Positions 43,711 to 55,059 are shown, numbered from the stretch's first letter. The stretch: 64,000 nt of DNA from Bettongia penicillata ogilbyi (GCA_023548195.1 JAJHZJ010000531.1:8047900-8111899); one strand, 5' to 3'. Notes: generated from the sequence alone by a model not told the origin. Made by a program: numbers and translations.

Positions 43711-44164
43711 AAGCCCAACAAATGTTACATTATGTTACATATATACATTCATAAGTCACTTACTCTAACTATATAAAAGACCAATATGAGACCCAACAGT
43801 TGCCACAGTGAATGATTTTGAAAAGCCTGAGGATTTCTAATCTATTAAGCAAAGCAGAGTGTGTTTCAAATTTCCAAAAACCATTCTGATATACTGAGGG
43901 CAAAGTAACCTTTTTGAGTTTGCCCTTCTAGGTCAAATCAGACAAGAGATGGACTGAAATTCTAGAGTATCTTATTTTAACTTCTCAGAGGAGAAGGGAA
44001 ACCTGAGAAGGAAAGCACCCTTTCTGTCATTGGTCATCACGCTCTGCATGAAGACCCTTGGGTACAAGGAATTGTGCTACCTTTTGAGGCTGCCCATTTC
44101 TCTCTAGAAAGCTCAAAGGGAGTCAGGAAGTTTTGTTAAAAAGTCTGAATTCTGCATCTAGTCC
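43711..44164. other. Unassigned stretch
   Basis: No repeat or exon recognised. Confidence 0.45.
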
Positions 44165-44400
44165 CCAGTTCTGCAATGTCCCCTTGCCATCTTGGTCATC
44201 CTTCTTTGAAGATTCTCTAGCTTGCTTCCTAAAATGTGGTATCCAGAAGGGAACACAATATACCAGATGTGATCTGACCAGAGCAGAGGACAATGAGATG
44301 AACATCCGCATTTTGAACTTTGTTTCCCTTTCGATGCATCCTTAGCTTACTTTTTTTTTTTTTGGCTTCCACTACTGGCTCACATTGTGTTTAAATGCTA
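44165..44400 (-). repeat. CR1-like LINE, antisense
   Basis: TGGTCATCCTTCTTTGAAG, AAATGTGGTATCCAGAAGGGAACACAATA, CCAGATGTGATCTGACCAGAGCAG and GATGCATCCTTAGCTTAC match the 3' part of amniote CR1 read in antisense. Confidence 0.75.
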
Positions 44401-44604
44401 ACAAGATGATATGGTACAAGGGAACCAAACAATAGCTGCCTGGGTATTCTCACTATACAATAAACAAAATCAGAATCATATGTTCAAGAAGCAATTTAAA
44501 AAATATCATCAAGGATGTGTTAACCAGAAAAAGGAGTAAAATAAAAGATCACATATTTTGAGCAACGGATAACAGGTGAACAATCTGGAATTGCTCTGGT
44601 TTTC

Positions 44605-44722
44605 AATTAATCAACAAATATTAATTAAACGCCATTGTGCGCTAAGCACTGAGGATGTAAAGACAAAAGTTAAACAGTCCTGCTCTCAGAAGGTTTATAT
44701 TCTAACAAAGGGCTAGATGATG
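44605..44722 (-). repeat. L2 LINE 3' end, antisense
   Basis: AACAAATATTAATTAAACGCC, GCTAAGCACTGAGGATG and CTGCTCTCAGAAGGTTTATATTC. Confidence 0.75.
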
Positions 44723-44799
44723 GTATATAGATATAATGTATGTATTGGGGCAGGTACTGCTTATGTCTTAACAGAATAGAAAGATTATGCATGTCAGTA

Positions 44800-44804
44800 A
44801 ATAA

Positions 44805-44831
<27 letters not shown>
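44800..44831. repeat. (TG)n microsatellite
   Basis: About 14 TG units. Confidence 0.95.
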
Positions 44832-44835
<4 letters not shown>

Positions 44836-45196
44836 AACAAATGTCCTTCCTTCTGTTCATTTTCCATTTTTCAAAGTCCACTGAAATATGTTGAAATAAG
44901 TTAGGCTGAACCTACTGTAACTTTAAGAGAAAACCTTCTCACCTTCATCCTTTCCTCTAACTTGGCGTTTACTTTGACTTTAATTCTAATCAACCTATGA
45001 TCTGATTCTGCCCAGAGACATTCTTCCTCTCAACATTTCTTGGAAACATTTAACGGATGTGAAAGTCACCACAATGAGGAAACTGATAGAGCCCCCAAAC
45101 CTGCCTCAGTCCACAAACAGTTGTTCTCTAAAAAGACATGGCATCCCAAGATGATGACAGCTTAGAGTTCAAACTCATTTGTAGAATGCTTTACAA

Positions 45197-45368
45197 CAGT
45201 GATGTGAAGCGCAATAGAAATGGATTCATGAGTCCCACGCTTATGTAGAAAACCACAAGTTAACATGATCTATGTTGTACTTTAACAATTTTGTTAAACA
45301 TTTTCCAATTTTGTCTTAATCTGGTTGGGCCACATTTGAGAGTTTTGTTGGCAGAAATCTGACACCTG
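45197..45368 (+). mobile_element. hAT-like non-autonomous DNA transposon, copy 1
   Basis: The ends are CAGTGATGTGAAGC and ATCTGACACCTG, an imperfect inverted pair. The interior AACATGATCTATGTTGTACTTTAAC, GTTAAACATTTTCCAATTTTG and TTAATCTGGTTGGGCC matches copies at 49613 and 58392. No coding sequence. Confidence 0.75.
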
Positions 45369-45717
45369 TGACGCAGATGACAGCAAAATCTTTAGAGCAT
45401 CCTTGTCTTACCACACAGTGAAAGGCAAGTGAGGAGAAAATAGAACTGTTAAAAGATTGATTGGCATTAGGGTTAGGTAAGACAGATTACCTGCAGATGA
45501 TTTATGGATGATGCTGGAAGGAGGACAACAAATGGACCAGATTGACTAGTATTTTTATAATAATCTAGTCTTGTCAATAATGATATTGGAACTCTTCAAT
45601 GTAGACTGGACCTCCTCAGCAGACCCTACCCCTTTATGGCAATGTGCTTAAGAAAATCTTAGGAAGCTCAGCTAGATCTCACCACAAATATATAGAATAT
45701 ATTTGTACTTCAGGCAA

Positions 45718-46080
45718 CAGTTTATTTCCAAATATTTTATTTTTTCCCAATTACAAGTAAAAAATTTCAATGTTCTTTTTTTTGAGGTCCAAATTCTCTC
45801 CCTCCCTTCTTCTCCTCCCCCCTCATTGAGAAGGCAAACAATTTGATACAGGTTATACGTGTGCAGCCAGGCAAAAAATATTTCCTTATTACTCACGTTG
45901 TAAAAGAAAACACAGGCAAAAAAAGAAGAACTAAATTTTGCTCTGCATTCCGACTCCATCAATTCTTTCTCCAGAGGTGGATAGCATCCTTTACCATAAG
46001 AACTTTAGAATGGTCTTAAATCACTATACTGTTGAGAACAGCTAAGTCATTCACAGCAGGTAACACAGTTTTGAAGCCCT
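45718..46080 (-). mobile_element. L1 3' end, antisense
   Basis: TTTCCAAATATTTTATTTTTTCCC, TTGAGGTCCAAATTCTCTCC, CTCATTGAGAAGGCAAAC, GATACAGGTTATACGTGTG, CATTCCGACTCCATC and AGAACAGCTAAGTCATTCAC give the 3' UTR in antisense. Confidence 0.92.
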
Positions 46081-46547
46081 TTAGTAATAAGTTTTCCAGT
46101 TATCTCAAAGAAAGAGAGAATGTATTTCTATAACATTCCTGGAAAAGCTGAATGGTCTCATTACTATTTGGGGGGCACAAGCTAGAAGGTCATACATTGT
46201 AACAGATGGCAGGATTTGAACTCGGATTTTGTGACTTCAAATGGGGAGTACTACCACTAAATATTTATGGATATGTGCATACACACACACACACACACAT
46301 ATGTTATATATGTTATATATATATAATAGGGATAATCAGGAGATATTGAACCACTTCTACAGAGACAGGTTGCTTTGGCTTAGCAATGAAGGAATATTTC
46401 TTTGGCTTAAGCAAGCAGTTTTGTTTGATTCCTTGGATCCTGTGATGATAAGTCTGGGGAGGGGGAGCTATGTATCAAAGAGCCACTGAACCAGGAAGAA
46501 CTGCTCACTCAGTACACTTTAAGAGGAGTGATAACTTCCTCTATTGC
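46081..46547. other. Unassigned stretch with a (CA)(TA) tract
   Basis: A CA tract, then TA-rich text, at about 46258-46328. A MIR-like GGCAGGATTTGAACTCGG lies near 46206. Nothing else recognised. Confidence 0.45.
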
Positions 46548-46738
46548 AATCTCTCTGTCTCTCCCTCTCTCTGTATCTCTCTGTCTATGTCTTTCTCTGT
46601 CTCTTTCTGTCTCTCTGTCTCTCTCTGCCTTTCTGTCTCTATCTCCCCATCTCTCTGTCTCTCTGTGTATCTCTGTCTCCTTGTCTCTGTCTCTGTATGT
46701 GTGTCTCTCTCTCTCTGTCTCTATCAATTTTTTTGTCT
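46548..46738. repeat. (TCTCTG)n/(TC)n pyrimidine tract
   Basis: About 190 bp of CTCTGTCTCTCC-type units. The apparent Ser/Leu-rich or Arg/Glu-rich reading frames here only reflect the repeat. Confidence 0.95.
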
Positions 46739-48280
46739 CTCAAGCACATTCATGTTCTCACTTGGATTTCCATAATGGAGGAAGAGATTTCTCTTCTACA
46801 TCCCCACTATGTTCCCCTTCTCCCCAACCAGAGAGCAAGAGTAACTTCTCAAACATGACAGCAAAAACCAAGCACTGTCTAGGGAAGTCATCTACTAGAT
46901 CTCAAGTCTCTAGTGTCCTCTTCTGCTTTCTGTCTCTCTCCCTGAGCAAAGAAAGGCTCTGGACTTTTCCAGTATCTGAAGGTTTCTAGTCCTGGAAAAA
47001 GGCACTTGTTCTACTCCTCTTTGGATTTCTTGATCTATACCCAGTCTGGTGCTCTTTCTTGTTCCTTCCTACTGTAGTTATATAAGAGCTGGATTGTTCA
47101 GCTTCCATCCTCTCCACCATCTTAGATATTCCACTGCACTTTCTCCTGCACCATGCAGCCTCAGTTTCCTCATCTGTAAAATGCCTGTTAAACTAGATTA
47201 CCTATAGTCTTTAGAGGACATGCCCCGAGTTGAGCTCAGACCGGACCTGGTTGCCTTCTCTCAGTCTCTTTCCCTCTGGAATGTCTCTGATATTACTGGG
47301 CTATTTGGGTAGGACTAGGCTTGGACCAAGTCTTGGTTACCTCCCTACCCCTTGTCACCCATAACAGTCAATGCCCCAGATGAGACCTCTGCTGCGACAT
47401 CAGAGTGCATCATTTTTTATCCACATATATTAACTAGTTTATCTTCCGGGGCAGAGTTAGCAAAAAATCAGCTTGGGCAGAGTCTACCAAACTGGAAAGC
47501 CATCAGGTACAGTGCCAGGACAATGTGTCTGTCACCCAACAGTCCAGCTAAGCTCACAGAGGCTCATCCCCAGGAAGAGTGACTATCAGGGGAGCTGTCT
47601 TAACCAGAGCAATTTAGGAAGACTGTCTCCTGAGGCATAGAGGGGTCACCTGGAGGGAGAACTCATAAATCCCAGAGGAAAAATCATGGTGCTTTCAGGA
47701 TTCGGAAGTAGCTACACCTCTGAAGGAAGGACAGATCATCTTTTCTGCAGCCTGCTGCATTCTCACTTCTGTGAGAGCCAAGCCACTCAGTGCAGTGCAG
47801 GAAGCCCAAAGGCCAATCCCCTTTTACTATTAATGGAAAATATACAGCAGGATCCCTGCAGACCTTGTTAAAACTACCCCTTCTCCCTAGCCACCTTATT
47901 TCCCCCATTAACATGAAAGAATATGTTTTTTTCTCTACCCCCAAAGGTACAGTCTGCCATTTAATCAGATCCTGTTCAAATAAAGAAGTGTAACGATAGG
48001 ATGAGAGAAAAACAATGAATGCTGCTGATTTCATGAAAAGGAAAAATAAATAAACCCTGGGGAAGGTACTCACAATGTTTACACTTCAAATAATCTCTTA
48101 ACAGGAAATTTGTAATACTTGATCTCTTTTGGGGTAGCATTTTTTTAAAAATTCTTTTACATGGGGAAGAAGCAATTTTGGACTCATGAGTCACAGAAGC
48201 ATAGAATTTCAAAGCAGGAAATAACCTGAGCGACCATCCGTGCTGTATTCCCCCAGAAAAAATCCCCACTGAAACATCAT
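46739..48280. other. Unassigned stretch
   Basis: About 1.5 kb. A MIR scrap (CAGCCTCAGTTTCCTCATCTG) lies at 47157-47190 and a MIR3-like scrap near 48195-48250. Frames such as the antisense one at 47684-48073 show no domain. Unique or old LTR sequence is possible. Confidence 0.4.
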
Positions 48281-48392
48281 GGTACCATAGAAAGAGCATG
48301 GACCCTGGATTCAGTCCTCTTTGACTCCTTTAATGTGACCTTGGGCAAATCATTTAATCTCCCTGGCCTCTCTTACTCCAACTGTAAGATGC
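48281..48392 (+). repeat. MIR-type SINE
   Basis: TAGAAAGAGCATGGACCCTGG, then TGTGACCTTGGGCAAATCATTTAATC. Confidence 0.75.
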
Positions 48393-48780
48393 AAGGTGAT
48401 GGGGTGCATAAAGTGCTAGGCCTGGAATCAGGAAGACCTGAGTTCAAATGCAGCCTCAGGCACTTACCAAATCCCTTAATCTCTATCTACTTCAGTTTCC
48501 CTTTGGGAAAATGGGAAATAGTAATAGTGTCTATGTAGGGTTGTTTTGAGATAATATATTTAATTCATTATATATTATATATAGATAATACATTTAATAT
48601 ATTTGAGATAATATTCAGACAATACATATTTGAGATAATATATTTAAACGCACTTTGTAAACCTTCAAACATTATATAAATGGTAGCTATTGTTTTTTTC
48701 AGTTATTATCATTCCTAATAAAATGTGGGGTTTGAACTAGCTGGCTTCTGAGGTACTTTCCAACTGTAGAAATATGATCC
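48393..48780 (+). repeat. CORE-SINE/MIR with internal AT expansion
   Basis: Head GTGATGGGGTGCATAAAGTGCTAGG, AGACCTGAGTTCAAATGCAGC and TTCAGTTTCCCTTTGGG. It then has GTTGTTTTGAGATAATATATTTAA with an AT-rich expansion (48547-48650), ending in CACTTTGTAAACCTTCAAAC and TTTGAACTAGCTGG. Confidence 0.8.
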
Positions 48781-48794
48781 CAACAAGTGGGTAA

Positions 48795-48897
48795 CTCAGT
48801 TTTTGCTTGAAGACCTCCAATAAAGGGGAATTCACTACTTCTTAAAGCAAACCATTCCACCTTTGGCTGATTGTGGGAAAGTTTTCATTTATTCAGT
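48795..48897 (-). repeat. CR1-like LINE 3' end, antisense
   Basis: TTGCTTGAAGACCTCCAATAAAGGGG, CACTACTTCTTAAAGCAAACC and GGGAAAGTTTTC resemble the antisense of the CR1 3' end. Confidence 0.6.
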
Positions 48898-48969
48898 CAT
48901 GGAATTTCTATTGCCTTTCATTCTCATCTTCTGGTTTACTTGGCTTTAGCTCAAGTGTATCTTTCATAA

Positions 48970-49137
48970 TGATCAGAGTCAGAAGATTTGAGCTCAAGGC
49001 TCAGTTCTGACACCTCCTATTTATATGACCCCAGGCAAGTCACTAACCGTCTTGGGCCTCAGTTTCCTCATTTGTAAAATGGGGATAATAATCCTTGCAC
49101 TACTTACCTCAGAAGGTTGTTGTAAGGAAAGTCTTTG
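48970..49137 (+). repeat. MIR-type SINE
   Basis: GACCCCAGGCAAGTCACTAACCG, CTCAGTTTCCTCATTTGTAA, GGGGATAATAATCCTTGCAC and TCAGAAGGTTGTTGTAAGG are well preserved. Confidence 0.9.
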
Positions 49138-49394
49138 GTATTCCAGTCCCATGATTTCATTGATGTAGTGAACTCTTTTTGAGAGACCCACAGTAACAAA
49201 GCACATAGCCACTGCTTTGTAATTTATAACCTTAGAGAGCTGGCCATGGCATTATAAGACTGTCGCCTGTGGGCCTGCCAGGAATGGAATGCAAGACCAC
49301 AAGTGCCAGTTAGCCCAGCTCATCACAGGATTTAGAGGTGGAAAGGACTTTAGAAGTATTGGAACAGCTAAGTAAAAACTGAGATGGGATTAAC

Positions 49395-49612
49395 AATCAG
49401 TAACATTTATCCCATATCTCCTTTGTGACAAACTCAGTTGTAGGCATTACAAAAAATGAAACAGATCCTCAAGAGAGGAGTTTACATTCTCTAAAGAGAG
49501 ACAGTTTTTACATAGATAATTAAGATAATTATGGATGAAATAGATGCAAGGTATTGGGGTTGGAAGGGAAGGCTCTAGAAGCTGGGAGAATCAGGAAAGG
49601 TTTCATGTAGAA
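49395..49612 (-). repeat. L2 LINE 3' region, antisense, left part
   Basis: ACAAACTCAGTTGTAGGCATTAC, GAGGAGTTTACATTCTC and GAATCAGGAAAGGTTTCATGTAG are antisense L2. It continues at 49825. Confidence 0.65.
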
Positions 49613-49824
49613 CATGGTGTCAAACTCAAACAGAAGTGGGCCCACTAATCAGTACATATGGATTCCTACAGGTCACATATTGACTTAGTTCTAAGATGTC
49701 ATGTTATCTATGTTTTATTGTATTTTTATTTGTTTTGTTAAATATTTCTCAGTTACATTTTAATCTGGCTAAGGTCTCTCTCAGAAATGTGGCTGCTTCC
49801 TGGGCCCCATATTGGATACCTCTG
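49613..49824 (+). mobile_element. hAT-like non-autonomous DNA transposon, copy 2, inside L2
   Basis: The left end is CATGGTGTCAAACTCAAAC and the right end is TTGGATACCTCTG. The interior GACTTAGTTCTAAGATGTC, TATCTATGTTTTATTGTATTTTTATTTG and TTTAATCTGGCTAAGG is shared with the other two copies. It interrupts an antisense L2 whose text joins across it. Confidence 0.82.
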
Positions 49825-49955
49825 AGGTCAATGACACTTGAGCTGAGTTTTGAAGGAAATGAAGTATTTTAGAGGGAAAGTGGGGAGAGAATGCATTTCA
49901 GGCATGAGAGAGAACCAGTCTAAAAATACAGAGATCAGTGATAGTCCTCTGCATT
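49825..49955 (-). repeat. L2 LINE, antisense, right part
   Basis: AATGACACTTGAGCTGAGTTTTGAAGG continues the L2 broken at 49612. Confidence 0.7.
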
Positions 49956-49956
49956 T

Positions 49957-50191
49957 TGTTGTTTGGTCACTTCAGACTCTCAGGGACACCATTTGGGGTT
50001 TTCTTGGCAAAGATACTGGAGAGGTTTGCCATTTCCTTCTGTTCATTCTACAGAAGAGGAAACAGGCAAATGGGATTAAGTGACTTGCTCAGGATCACAC
50101 AGCTAATAAGTGTCTAAGGCTAGATTGGAACTAAGGTCTTCCTGACTCCACATTCAGGGGCATTCTATTAATTGCTCCATCTGGCTACCCC
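49957..50191 (-). repeat. Marsupial CORE-SINE (MAR1-like), full length
   Basis: TGTTGTTTGGTCACTTCAGAC, GGTTTTCTTGGCAAAGATACTGG, GATTAAGTGACTTGCTCAGG and CTCCATCTGGCTACCCC. Confidence 0.94.
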
Positions 50192-50925
50192 AAGACATCA
50201 GATGCTTCACTATTCCAAAAGCTCCATTGATTTCTCACTACCTTTGGAATATGAATGCGAATGTGGATCATGACCCCTCTTGGTCTCATTTTAAAAGTAA
50301 GTACCCCAGCATATACAGGAGGGTCTGCTATCATAGATTCTTTGATCTACTTTTCAAAAACGAAAAGCAACTTTTGAGGGGTCAATAATCACTTTAATCA
50401 AGCACATATATCATTCACTTAGTTCAAGGGAAAAAGTTAGCACCTTGAACTTCAGAGAAATAAAGATCAACAGACAGTACTTCCAGTTGCCTGACCATAA
50501 GCAATACATACATCATAGATCAACAGTCTGACCATTACATACATACATAGCTACCAGAGAGAGAAGCACCAACATCTGGGTTTTCAAAGCTGAGGGGCTC
50601 CTTAGTGGTTGCCCAGAGCCTCCTCTGACCACACATTTCCAATGAGTAAGCTCCAAAGTAAAACCTCACCTCAAAATATTTATACATTTTTCAGAGCCAA
50701 AGGGCATCAAACCCTTGAGAACTAGTGCCTCATTAACAAAAGGTGTGCACCTTCCTACAAATCTCCCCTAATCAAACTCCCCTTAATAATGGGTGGGGAA
50801 GATTTTTAATCTCATTAGCATTACATCTCAATAGACAGGTCATTTCTGGTTTTAAACAACTGTTCTCTGTACTACAAACACAAGATAATAACACTTTGAC
50901 TTCAAGTAGATGGCTTAGTAAATAA
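50192..50925. other. Unassigned block, possible LTR-type repeat (about 50345-50890)
   Basis: About 550 bp (ACTTTTGAGGGGTCAATAATC, CATAGCTACCAGAGAGAGAAG, GGCATCAAACCCTTGAG, GACAGGTCATTTCTGG) that reads to me like a recurrent marsupial LTR-type repeat in antisense. I cannot prove it from one copy and see no flanking duplication. Confidence 0.3.
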
Positions 50926-50929
50926 AGAA

Positions 50930-51300
50930 ACAGCTAAACAAATTTTAGTACAGGAATATAATGAAATATTGTTGCATTTTTGAGAAACAATGAATATAAA
51001 GAATTCAGAGAAGCATGAGAGGAATTATATGAACTCATGCAAAGCAGAGTAAGCAGAACCAGGAAAGCAATATTCATAATGTATTAATGGGAAGGAAAAA
51101 TACAAATTAAAGAAACAATACAAAACTGAACACTGTATAGTTATAATGACCAACCTTGGCCCCAGAGAAGAAATGAGAAAATGCACCTCCTTCATTTCTT
51201 TGCAAAAATGCGGGCTATGGCTACAAAACACTTTGCATAGTATCAGATTCAGTTGATGTATTGATTAGTTTTGCTGCACTTTATTTTTTCCTTTTTTTCT
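50930..51300 (+). repeat. L1-related 3' region, old
   Basis: AACAGCTAAACAAATTTTAGTAC, AGGAATTATATGAACTCATGC, AGTAAGCAGAACCAGGAAAGC and AGTATCAGATTCAG parallel the younger L1 3' region at 31680-32090. Diverged. Confidence 0.65.
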
Positions 51301-51394
51301 TCTGGGCTATAAGGATTAGCTCTCTGGAAATGAAGATGACATAAATACAAAAGATAGCATTAATACATGTTTAATAATGGTGTTATTACTATAA

Positions 51395-51502
51395 TCTAGT
51401 CCTGCAATTTAATCTCTCTGGGTCCTAGTCTCCTCATCAACAGGGAAGAGTCAGATATTTCTAAGTTCTCTTCCATTTCTAGATTCCTACGATGCTCCTT
51501 GT
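51395..51502 (+). repeat. MIR-type SINE 3' half
   Basis: TTTAATCTCTCTGGGTCC, AGTCTCCTCATCAACAGG and TTCTCTTCCATTTCTAGATTC. Confidence 0.7.
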
Positions 51503-52299
51503 GAAGATAATCTAGGCAACACAAAGCTAAACACATCATCGTAGGTTAGTCCATTGTTAGCAGTTTGGATAGAGTCACTAAGGAAAAAAATATTCATTAG
51601 TAGTTTTGACATGCAAACTTTCCTCTACATTATATGCAAAGAAAGGAAGGGAAACGTATCCATTGTTTTTGCATTTTCTAAAGGAAAGAGTCACAGTGCC
51701 TGCCATCCTTCTTTCACCAGGGAATAGATTAAATGATGCCTTATAATAAGCTCCCACTATCTTGGTTCAAAGGAGTCACGGCTTGAATAGCTCAATCGCC
51801 TCCATCTCGCATTGTGCCAGTGGTATCTTTGGAATAGCTCAGCACCCACACCTCTGACAGCCCCTGCCAAGTTAAAAAGAAGAGTCAAGATGATGTTTTT
51901 TTTTCCTGGCAAACATTATTTCCAATCCCAGCCTCCTGAGAGAATTGGCTGACTTTTTCACTTCAGATTTAGCTTTTCTTTTGACAAAGCATAATAACTC
52001 TAGTGTCAAACAGGAACCTGTTTGAAGAAATAAACACAGCTTCCACAATAGAAGCCCCTGGTAATTGCTGGATATACCAGTCAGTCAGGGCACCAGGTTG
52101 GAACACCCATTTGCATAGTCATTAACTGTTTGAGATCAGAGGCCAGAGTTTGGGTTCTCTTCAACCATTCCTATACCACTTCCCCTCCTTCCTAGTATTT
52201 CTCCTCTACCTTGAACTTAACTTCAAAGGCAGCTCTGGGTGCAGACTCCCAGTGCAGTTGAATGGGCATCAATGAGCAATTAAGAGCTATTTGTTTATT
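51503..52299. other. Unassigned stretch
   Basis: No repeat recognised and no exon supportable. 51720-52100 looks like unique sequence. Confidence 0.4.
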
Positions 52300-52300
52300 A

Positions 52301-52338
<38 letters not shown>
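52301..52338. repeat. (CA)n microsatellite
   Basis: About 18 CA units without interruption. Confidence 0.97.
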
Positions 52339-52339
<1 letters not shown>

Positions 52340-53316
52340 GTAGCCGGTGTGGTTTCCAACATGGAACTCATGTCTACTCTCCCTCTGGGTTGACTCATTC
52401 ACCCCAATCTGACCTTACCCCAGCAGTTCTGGAGGTTTTCCCAGGGCAATGAGCAGCACAGCCATAAATGACACTGACACTACTTTACTCTCAGTGTCCT
52501 AGGGAAGGGGGGGATAATCCTGGTTGGAGGGGGGATGGAGAGAGAGGAATAAGCTACTGCTTGCCACACTATCTCCTGAGCTACCTTTCAGATGTGCTTA
52601 CATAGAACATGATAAGGCAAAAGTAAGTACAGTAATTTATTTAATTGGAAACTAGAGTATTTGTTTAATAGAGGAACAGATAATATATAATTATATATAA
52701 ATAATACATAAATTATGAATATAATATATAAATAAATCTATAACTATAAATAAATAATATATAAATCCAGTATACTTGAGTCACACTCTCTCACCATGCA
52801 AATCATTGTTCATGAAGAAGAGTATGTCCACACTTAGAAAAAATTCTCAAGGAAAGGCAGGACTGGGGGATAACCCTATGCCCAGAGGAACTCTCCACTC
52901 TGAACCTCAGGTTTTTATGTCCTTGGTCTCATCGGGTACACTGCATACTGCATGAATCCACATATCTGAGCTCTTCTCAGTCACAGTCCATCACAACAGG
53001 GCGATGGGAGGTAACTTTAATAATCAGCTGTTCAGCCTCAGTTCTTAGCAAAACTATGCAAAGCCTCTTTCCCACCTGGCTGTTTCTCGCTCTCAAACAG
53101 AAGAGGGTGGTCCAGAGAGCAACTGAGCCAACCTCCAGGAAGTTTCCTCTTTCTCCAGATGGAGCTGGACCCAGAGAGCAATCAGCTGGATAGCTCCCCA
53201 AATAGGCAATAGGATTCAGTTCTTAACCAATGACTTTTTAGCAGCTGCTCTGGCCAATCAGCAAAGTCATGCTTCTTTTCCAATCAGAAGGTTCCCAGCA
53301 TTGCCGCTAAAGCATA
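52339..53316. other. Unassigned stretch with AT tract and CCAAT cluster
   Basis: 52678-52770 is a TAAATA-rich tract. From 52790 to 53300 the text is GC-richer and holds three CCAAT-type cores within about 60 bp (AACCAATGAC, GGCCAATCAGC, TTCCAATCAGAAG at 53225-53290). An old LTR or unique promoter-like sequence is possible. No transcript evidence. Confidence 0.3.
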
Positions 53317-53505
53317 AATTATTAACTTTTTGTTCTCTGGACACCTTTGATAAGTGTGTTGAAGCTTAAGAACCCCTCTCCAGAACATTTATAAATCCAT
53401 AAAACAAAACACATAGAATTACAAAGAAAACCAGTTTGAAATGGTTTTATAAAAATGTGTTGGGTTTTTTTTTTTAATTCACAGACCCAAGGCTAAAAAC
53501 CTCTG
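53317..53505 (+). repeat. Probable hAT-type DNA transposon fossil, second family
   Basis: ATTAACTTTTTGTTCTCTGGACACC, AACCCCTCTCCAG, AAAACAAAACACATAGAATTAC and CACAGACCCAAGGC resemble a mammal-wide element that reads as a gggttcttaacc-like sequence at both ends. Terminal repeats are decayed. Confidence 0.45.
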
Positions 53506-54114
53506 AACTAAAGGGTCTGCTAGTTGCTAGTTGGCCTCCTATAATTCCTCTTGTGCACAGCTGAGTTCTTATTCCATCTATAACGGTTTCTCAAAACTTA
53601 TCCTTCTGCTGGCCTCTTACTCTTCTGATCTTTTGAAGAAGCTCCCTCACCTGGCTGTTTAACCAGCTTCAAATCAGAACCTGTGGGATGGTGATATTGG
53701 GAGGGTGCCCTTTGCTTTATGAGGAAAAAGTCAAGAAATTGATCTTTCTGTCAGGAATGAACCCCACAGTCCTTATGCAATCTTTCCATGGCTACAAAAT
53801 AATTATTTGACTAATACTTATGTGAGTTATAAACTTGAAAATTTTTTGAAAATAAAAAGTCACATGCAAAATGAACTGATGGATTGAAATGCCCTGCAGC
53901 TATCAACAGCTCTGTCCCTGTCTCCAAACAGGTCCTCTCAGCACCTTCATCCGAGGTGCTGTTCCCTCCCCAGCAGTCATGACTATCTATGTCTCCTCAC
54001 ATTCTGCTTGAGAGACTTTCTTCACAAGTGGATTTTGTCAATTTCCTTCTGCAAATATTCTTTTCTTCTCTCAGCATTCAAACAGTTAACAATAAAAGGG
54101 TCAATTCTTTTTAC
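53506..54114. other. Unassigned stretch
   Basis: No repeat, exon or RNA gene recognised. Confidence 0.45.
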
Positions 54115-54215
54115 AAACATCTACTATATGCTCAGTGCTGTGCTATATGTGTGAAGAATACAAAGATAATATTAAGATATAACCTCTGCTTTCAAAAAGT
54201 TTAAAATCTAATTGA
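54115..54215 (-). repeat. L2 LINE 3' end, antisense
   Basis: CATCTACTATATGCTCAGTGCTGTG, then CTGCTTTCAAAAAGTTTAAAATC. Confidence 0.7.
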
Positions 54216-54404
54216 CTTTGATGGTAGAGTGGGAAGGGTAAGATAGATGGAATGAAAGAAGGAAATAGGATTTGACCTGGGTCAAATACTTTGTCAATGT
54301 TGAGTTAGCTGTCTTGAGTGCTCACATATGACAATCCAGGAGACCTAGAGGAGAAAAGATGTGCCAAAGATTTCTAGTGTAAGGTTTTATATATATATTT
54401 GATG

Positions 54405-54575
54405 TGGTGAAAAGTACAGTGGAGTGAAAATCAGGGGACCTGGTTTCAAATCACTACTTTTCTACTCAAACTATGTCACCTTCAACAAATCACTTCATTT
54501 CTCTAGAGTTCAGTCTCTTAATATTTAAAATGAAAAGGTTGGTCCTTAGGGTCCCATAGAACTTAAACATTCTTT
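54405..54575 (+). repeat. MIR-type SINE
   Basis: GTGGAGTGAAAATCAGGGGACCTGG, AACAAATCACTTCATTTCTC and GGGTCCCATAGAACTTAA. Confidence 0.78.
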
Positions 54576-54585
54576 GGTCCTATAA

Positions 54586-54587
<2 letters not shown>

Positions 54588-54671
<84 letters not shown>
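54588..54671. repeat. (GA)n microsatellite
   Basis: About 41 uninterrupted GA units, the longest pure dinucleotide run in the window. Confidence 0.98.
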
Positions 54672-54676
<5 letters not shown>

Positions 54677-54854
54677 AATATAGATTTGTGTATTATGCAT
54701 ACACACATACCCCAGATTTATTTCAGATTCAAGAGAGTCTAAAGAAAAAAATAAAAATGGAAGGGAGGTGTTCCCATCTCTCCTCAAAAACCACTTTTTA
54801 CATAAAGTTAAATCTACATTATCAATCTCTTCAGGACATATAAATATAAATATC

Positions 54855-54898
54855 CCAATGGGGAGGTTGGTTTATGCCAACCTCCCCATTGGCATAAA
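54855..54898. repeat. Perfect hairpin with mirrored loop (X-L-X'-L')
   Basis: CCAATGGGGAGGTTGG (54855-54870), loop TTTATG (54871-54876), exact reverse complement CCAACCTCCCCATTGG (54877-54892), then CATAAA (54893-54898), which is the reverse complement of the loop. A 16-bp perfect stem followed by the inverted loop is a very low-probability arrangement. Confidence 0.95.
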
Positions 54899-55059
54899 GT
54901 GTCTGCCATCAAGGACTAGATCACCCCTCAGACAAATCTGATACTGAACTTAGCTGATCCAAGACTTAGCAGGGTTCTGTGCCCTAGAGACTGGATATGA
55001 CCATGGGCAACATTGGCGACTTTGTGGTCTAGAGTCTGAGTCATGACATGAGATAGTAC

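Noticed and set aside
46470..46989. Ser/Leu-rich frames up to 153 codons
   Set aside because: Produced by the TCTCTG pyrimidine tract, with no start context or domain.
47085..47100. TATATAAGAG-type TATA box
   Set aside because: An isolated TATA-like string in AT-rich DNA, without CpG island, initiator or downstream exon.
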